DNA from: Gymnorhina tibicen
Taxonomy: Eukaryota > Chordata > Aves > Passeriformes > Artamidae
Assembly: GCA_013399875.1 (NCBI GenBank)
Contig: VXAZ01000420.1
Span: 603,616-667,615 of the forward strand
DNA length: 64,000 bases
Reading direction: 5' to 3'
Positions 60,005-64,000 of this stretch are shown here, piece after piece. Position 1 is the first letter of the stretch, and every line of letters starts with the position of its first letter. The notes beneath the pieces are model-generated. The model did not search any database and was not told the DNA's origin. It saw only the letters and a program-made list of their open reading frames with translations. The position numbers and the translations under genes are program-made.

Positions 60005-60086
60005 TCTGAAATCATACAGCAACTCTGGCTGCAGAGTTACCTCTTCCAGAGCTGAGCACAGACAAGGAGAAAGAGATGACTTTGAG

Positions 60087-60171
60087 GTAAGTTTTGGGAT
60101 AAAGTGTTCATCCTCTCCAGTCCCACGGCTGTCAGGTTGCAGCCCAACCTCAGCTGCTTTGTTTGTTGCAG
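60087..60171 (+). other. Putative 85-nt intron
   Basis: GAG|GTAAGTTTTGGG gives a near-perfect 5' splice site (GT at 60087). CAGCTGCTTTGTTTGTTGCAG gives a good acceptor ending at 60171. At 85 nt it is a plausible compact avian intron. Joining the flanking sequence does not extend the upstream frame beyond eight further codons, so if it is real the transcript is probably noncoding. Chance pairing is possible. Confidence 0.3.
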
Positions 60172-61779
60172 AGTTTTCGAGGTGGCGATTTTAATTAGGG
60201 ATTTAGCATGGAGTTATAAAACATTTTGTTGGCAGGCAAGATTAGCCTTGTTTGCTGATGTCATTGTGGAAATCTGCAAAGGACTAAATCCTGAAGATTT
60301 TATTCAGGGCTCAGAAGGCTAAGAAACCCATGAAGTTTATGGCAGGAATAAACTCTGCCACAGTCTCCATCCTGGGACAGGGTAGGGATTATGGAGCTAA
60401 AGCCTCTGGCCAAGAAAATCCTCCCACTCCCAAGTCCCCTAGGGCTGTCATGGTATCTCTCCCCCTGCCATGGAATAGGGTCAAGGACCAAGCGAAACCA
60501 CAATATTAGAGCATGTTTATTGTTCTCCAGTAGATTTTATAATCAGAGGACAGAAAAGGTGACTAAGATGCAAGAGCAACAGAGCAATTTGTCTTCTGCC
60601 TGCAGTTGATGCAGGTTTCACAGAAGTACTGAACAATTGATTCAGTGTAATGCTGAATTTTAATCAAATGGGAGAATAAGCCAACTTTTAATCAAGATTT
60701 TCCATAATGGATTATTTTCTTAATTGAATGAGTTCAGGAGACAAACAAATACAGCCTAGTGCTCAATGGCATTCTTCAAATATTGGTAAGCTTTCAATCT
60801 CAAATCACAGTGAAAGGCTCTGGAATAAAACCTCCACAGAACACAGCTGAAGGTTACATTCATCTTCTTAAAATAATCTAGGGTATGCAGGGAAGACCAC
60901 TGCCAAATTAATTCATATTTCAGTACAATTATGCCTACTAAAATGTACACTAAGGAGACCAATCCTAAAGGTCAGTTGTAGATCTAAATATGAAACTGGT
61001 TACCTTTTATCCAATACAAGAGATGGAGTGATTTGGAGAAATAATTTACAGAAATGTCAAAATTACTCTCAGTAAAGGTGGAAAAACTTAAAATCCAGAG
61101 ATTTAAAAAAACAAAGGAAAGAAACAGAGCCCCTGACTGTGTTTGGGTGAATGAATAATTTTACAAAATACAGTATTTTACATGTAAAAATTAAAAATAT
61201 ATTTGTAATGATGAGTGTGAAGCATAAGTAGCACAGTTGATGTATTGGTTTGACACATTACTCTTAAAAGAGAAAAAAATGTATTTTCAGTGCAGGTGAC
61301 AAGATAGTTTCTTAATGGAATTACCACAAGGAATGATAAACTGTGAAAGAGAGTAGGAAAAATTAAAATAAAGTCCATGAATTCCTACTCTCTTCTGATA
61401 AAGCACAGAGTGATTCTGTGGTTTATCAAAGCCCCACAGAGGGGTTTTATTCAGCAGTCTTTGTGTTGATCTTGTTCAAATGTGTCTTTTATACTAAAGG
61501 ATTATAAATTGCATAGAAAGTGTCTGTTTGGGAATTTCTCACAGAAGTGCTTCTGCTTTAGGGAGTGACTTGGTGTCAGCTAGAAGGTTTCTTTGGGAGA
61601 CCTGCCCCACAGAAGCAGGGAAATGCGTTTTGCTCTGCCAAGGGAATTGAAGGTAGTGTCCTCCCTCCTGCAAAATGTGCCTTGAGATCTTTAATTATCA
61701 CCAGGGCCTTTGAGCCATCAGACCAAAGCTGATCCAGGGCAGTGGCTCCCAGAGCACACCCGCTTGTTGATTTAGTTTG
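60172..61779. other. Noncoding sequence
   Basis: The plus frame at 60104-60322 is partly hydrophobic (about 49 codons after the putative acceptor) and unrecognised. The rest is A/T-rich with short frames, and 61600-61760 is GC-moderate. No repeat recognised. Confidence 0.55.
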
Positions 61780-62230
61780 GTGGTGAGAAGGACTTTTCTA
61801 CTCAGCTGCAGAGCCCTTAAAGTCATATCTCAATTTTCTTTGAAGGTCTCATATTTTACACATAAATTTCTGGACCTAAATGTTTCCGATCTATGGAATG
61901 AGAATTTTGGCAGATTTGTTTGGAGAAAGTTCTGTAAAACATTAGAGAGTGATATCGGCAACTTGTCCTTTCTCCTTGTTAAAAGCATCACACTCTCTGC
62001 TGGGTATTTTATTTTAAAGCCTGCAGCAGCTAATAATATGCAATATAAAATGCATTATTCCTTTATCCGTGATTGAATCCTGCTCCTGAGTTCCTGTGGA
62101 GTTGTTTCCTTTTGTTATGTAAAGAAAGCTGAAAAACCCCTGTCAAACCTGTGCTATTGACTATTAGTAAATATGAATATTTGATCAGCATTCTCTTTTC
62201 CTGTCTCTCCATTCTCCCAGCAGCTATGAC
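61780..62230. promoter_or_regulatory. Candidate conserved noncoding element
   Basis: Repeat-free unique sequence with CTAATAATATGCAATATAAA and TGCATTATTCC words (62030-62060), retained CpGs (TTTCCGATC, ATATCGGC, TATCCGTG) and a long pyrimidine tract ending in CATTCTCCCAG at 62220, which has the form of a strong 3' splice site. A 99-codon plus frame (61777-62076) overlaps but has no family signature. Could be an enhancer, or an exon boundary of a noncoding transcript. Confidence 0.3.
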
Positions 62231-64000
62231 TGAAGCAGAGCTGTGTGAACAAGGCAAGAGTGCCACATATTTGGGGATTTTCCTGCTTGCTTCCTCCCAT
62301 TCCCCAAGAATCTGCTCTCCAGCTGGACACCTGTCAGTAACCTTTTACTGTTATTACTGCTCTGATGAGTAACTAAAGACATAGAGACTAATCAGGGGTA
62401 AAAATCTATGGTTTAATCACTAAACATTGTAACACTGATATAGAAAATGTATATTTATATTTTAATTGTGGGTAAGGCTAATTCTCACGTACACAATTGA
62501 GTCAAATGCCACCCAAGCAAATAAGTCTTTCCTCCAGAACAGAACAGAAGTAATCGTCCTTTGATGAAAATTCTTGATGGTATGAATCAAATTCTGCCCT
62601 TAAACACACGCAGATTTTGCTGCTTAAATAGGGGCATGACTACATTCAGAAAACAATATTGCTCAAATTAAAATTCCCAAAACTTGAAACCGCTGTCAAT
62701 TCAAAAACCTCAATTACCAATAGTCAAAATTTTGCTTGAAGACTTTTAAGAAACTTTGATTCAATAAAAGGTTTTGTTTGAAAGTCCCCTGATAACTGAA
62801 ATCAAGATAAAACATTCCTACATAATTGCAAAGGGGTGATTCAGAACTGATATAATCCCAAGCACTGAAACATGTATCCTGTGAATTTTATGTACAAGCA
62901 GGTGGAAACTGCTGCCAAGCACTACAGCAAATGCCATTGTTTGAACTGAAAGGACAACTGCTCTGAGCTCTGGAGTTAAGATTAAACCATCTTAAGCGTA
63001 TTAAATAATCATAGCTGATTTAAATATATTAAAAGAGTTACAAATTATAGCTCCAGAGTTCCGCAGACTCTAACCCGATTCACTCATACTTTAGTGGATG
63101 AACTGAGGACAAATGTGCAAGGATACAAAAAGAAAAAGGATAAAAAATACTGAACAGCTACTGCATTGTTTGGGGCAAAAAATACCAGATGTGTGTAAGG
63201 AACAGTCTAGTCCTTTATTGCAAAACGTCTATAGTTTAACATTCTACCTGTGGCATTAGCTATAAAAAGGATACTTTTAAACCCCTAAGTAAGTAGGATA
63301 ATAGTATCCTAAATCTAATAAAATGTGACATCAGATATCAGAAAATATGATTTTCTGCCAACCAGGCTGGTAGGCTACTTTATGTGACACTTTTCAAAAA
63401 GAGAACATTCTTCCTGTGTCTCTTAACATCGTGTCTGAAGGGGTAAACTGCCAGTTAGGGGACATGTGTGACGATGAAGAGACCCTCTGTGCAGCTGACA
63501 TGTTGTCCACTCATGTATGGCTGCATGTCACCTCATTTTTGCTGTTGTAGGACCTGGGGCAAATATTTGATGCAATACTGGCTTTTTTCCTTCTCACTCA
63601 ATATTTATTTTGTCTTGCTGTTTCCAAAGCTCTGTAAAACTGCTTTGATAGGGAGAGGTGGGTGGTTTTTTTCCTTTCCCTTTTCTCTCTTTTTTTTTTT
63701 TGTTTGTTTTTTTTTTTTGAGGGGGTTGGTTGTTTGTTTATTTGATGGGGTGTGTTTTGGTTTTCTTTGACCTAATACCTTTCTAAGGTGCTTGAGACTC
63801 ATAGGGGATCTTGCAGGGGATGCTCAATATCTCACAGGATTTGTAAGTGACTCACATGACGGAAAACTTAAGGATGTTGGTCTGGCTGGGAGACAAAAGA
63901 AATGTGTGCCATGTGAAGGGAAGATGTGCCCTGCAGGATGCACTTTTCCAATCAGCAGGCATAGTTCTTGCACAAAAGAAAATGTCGGTGGATAAGTAGT
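62231..64000. other. Noncoding sequence to the window end
   Basis: A/T-rich unique DNA. AATCAAATTCTGCCCTTAAA near 62587 resembles another old amniote relic (AAATTCTGCCCTTAG type), too short to call. A T-rich run with TTTG units spans 63666-63745. Frames at 63468-63995 are short and unrecognised. Confidence 0.55.

Noticed and set aside
1..64000. Search by eye for tRNA, rRNA, snRNA, known miRNA stems, CRISPR arrays, prokaryotic operons and DNA-transposon ends
   Set aside because: None recognised. Weak or diverged copies could be missed without profile searches.

Overview
The window looks like a gene-poor stretch of a bird genome. The strongest evidence is a 5'-truncated CR1 LINE at 8347-8706. 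Its minus strand still reads the end of the CR1 ORF2 reverse transcriptase (SSLEVFKARLDGALSNLV, then a stop). Supporting signs are a shorter CR1 tail at 5232-5266, a short interstitial telomere array at 5703-5813, an ancient MIR-type SINE at 7072-7200, low transposon load and many short A/T-rich simple repeats. No prokaryotic gene structure, tRNA, rRNA or CRISPR array was seen.

No protein-coding gene could be supported. Open frames are short, overlap on both strands, are mostly low-complexity or A/T-driven, and match no family I recognise, with one exception: 18717-19002. There, two frames offset by one net frameshift align colinearly with the N-terminal part of an acyl-CoA dehydrogenase (closest by eye to ACADSB). 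This is best read as a decayed retrocopy.

Layout: 1-19 kb is A/T-rich unique sequence with the repeats above. 19.9-22.7 kb is A/T-rich sequence with POU, homeodomain and SOX-like motifs, typical of conserved noncoding elements (CNEs). 25.9-27.7 kb is the most structured part: a CNE-like block with a perfect 24-bp palindrome and an octamer between inverted arms runs into a CpG island with a long polypyrimidine tract and a (GGGA)n run. Further CNE-like blocks lie near 28.7, 31.4, 33.5, 44.3, 55.8, 58.6 and 62.0 kb. The rest is unremarkable unique DNA with old repeat relics.

Two compact introns can be read from sequence alone: 93 nt at 32998-33090, with a good branch point, and 85 nt at 60087-60171. 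A recursive-splice-like CAG|GTAAGA site is at 3136/3137. These suggest noncoding transcripts, or that the window is inside a very long intron, but neither can be shown here. The most plausible overall function is a regulatory desert around a developmental gene outside the window. Conservation cannot be measured from one sequence, so every CNE call is an inference from motif content, retained CpGs and absence of repeats.
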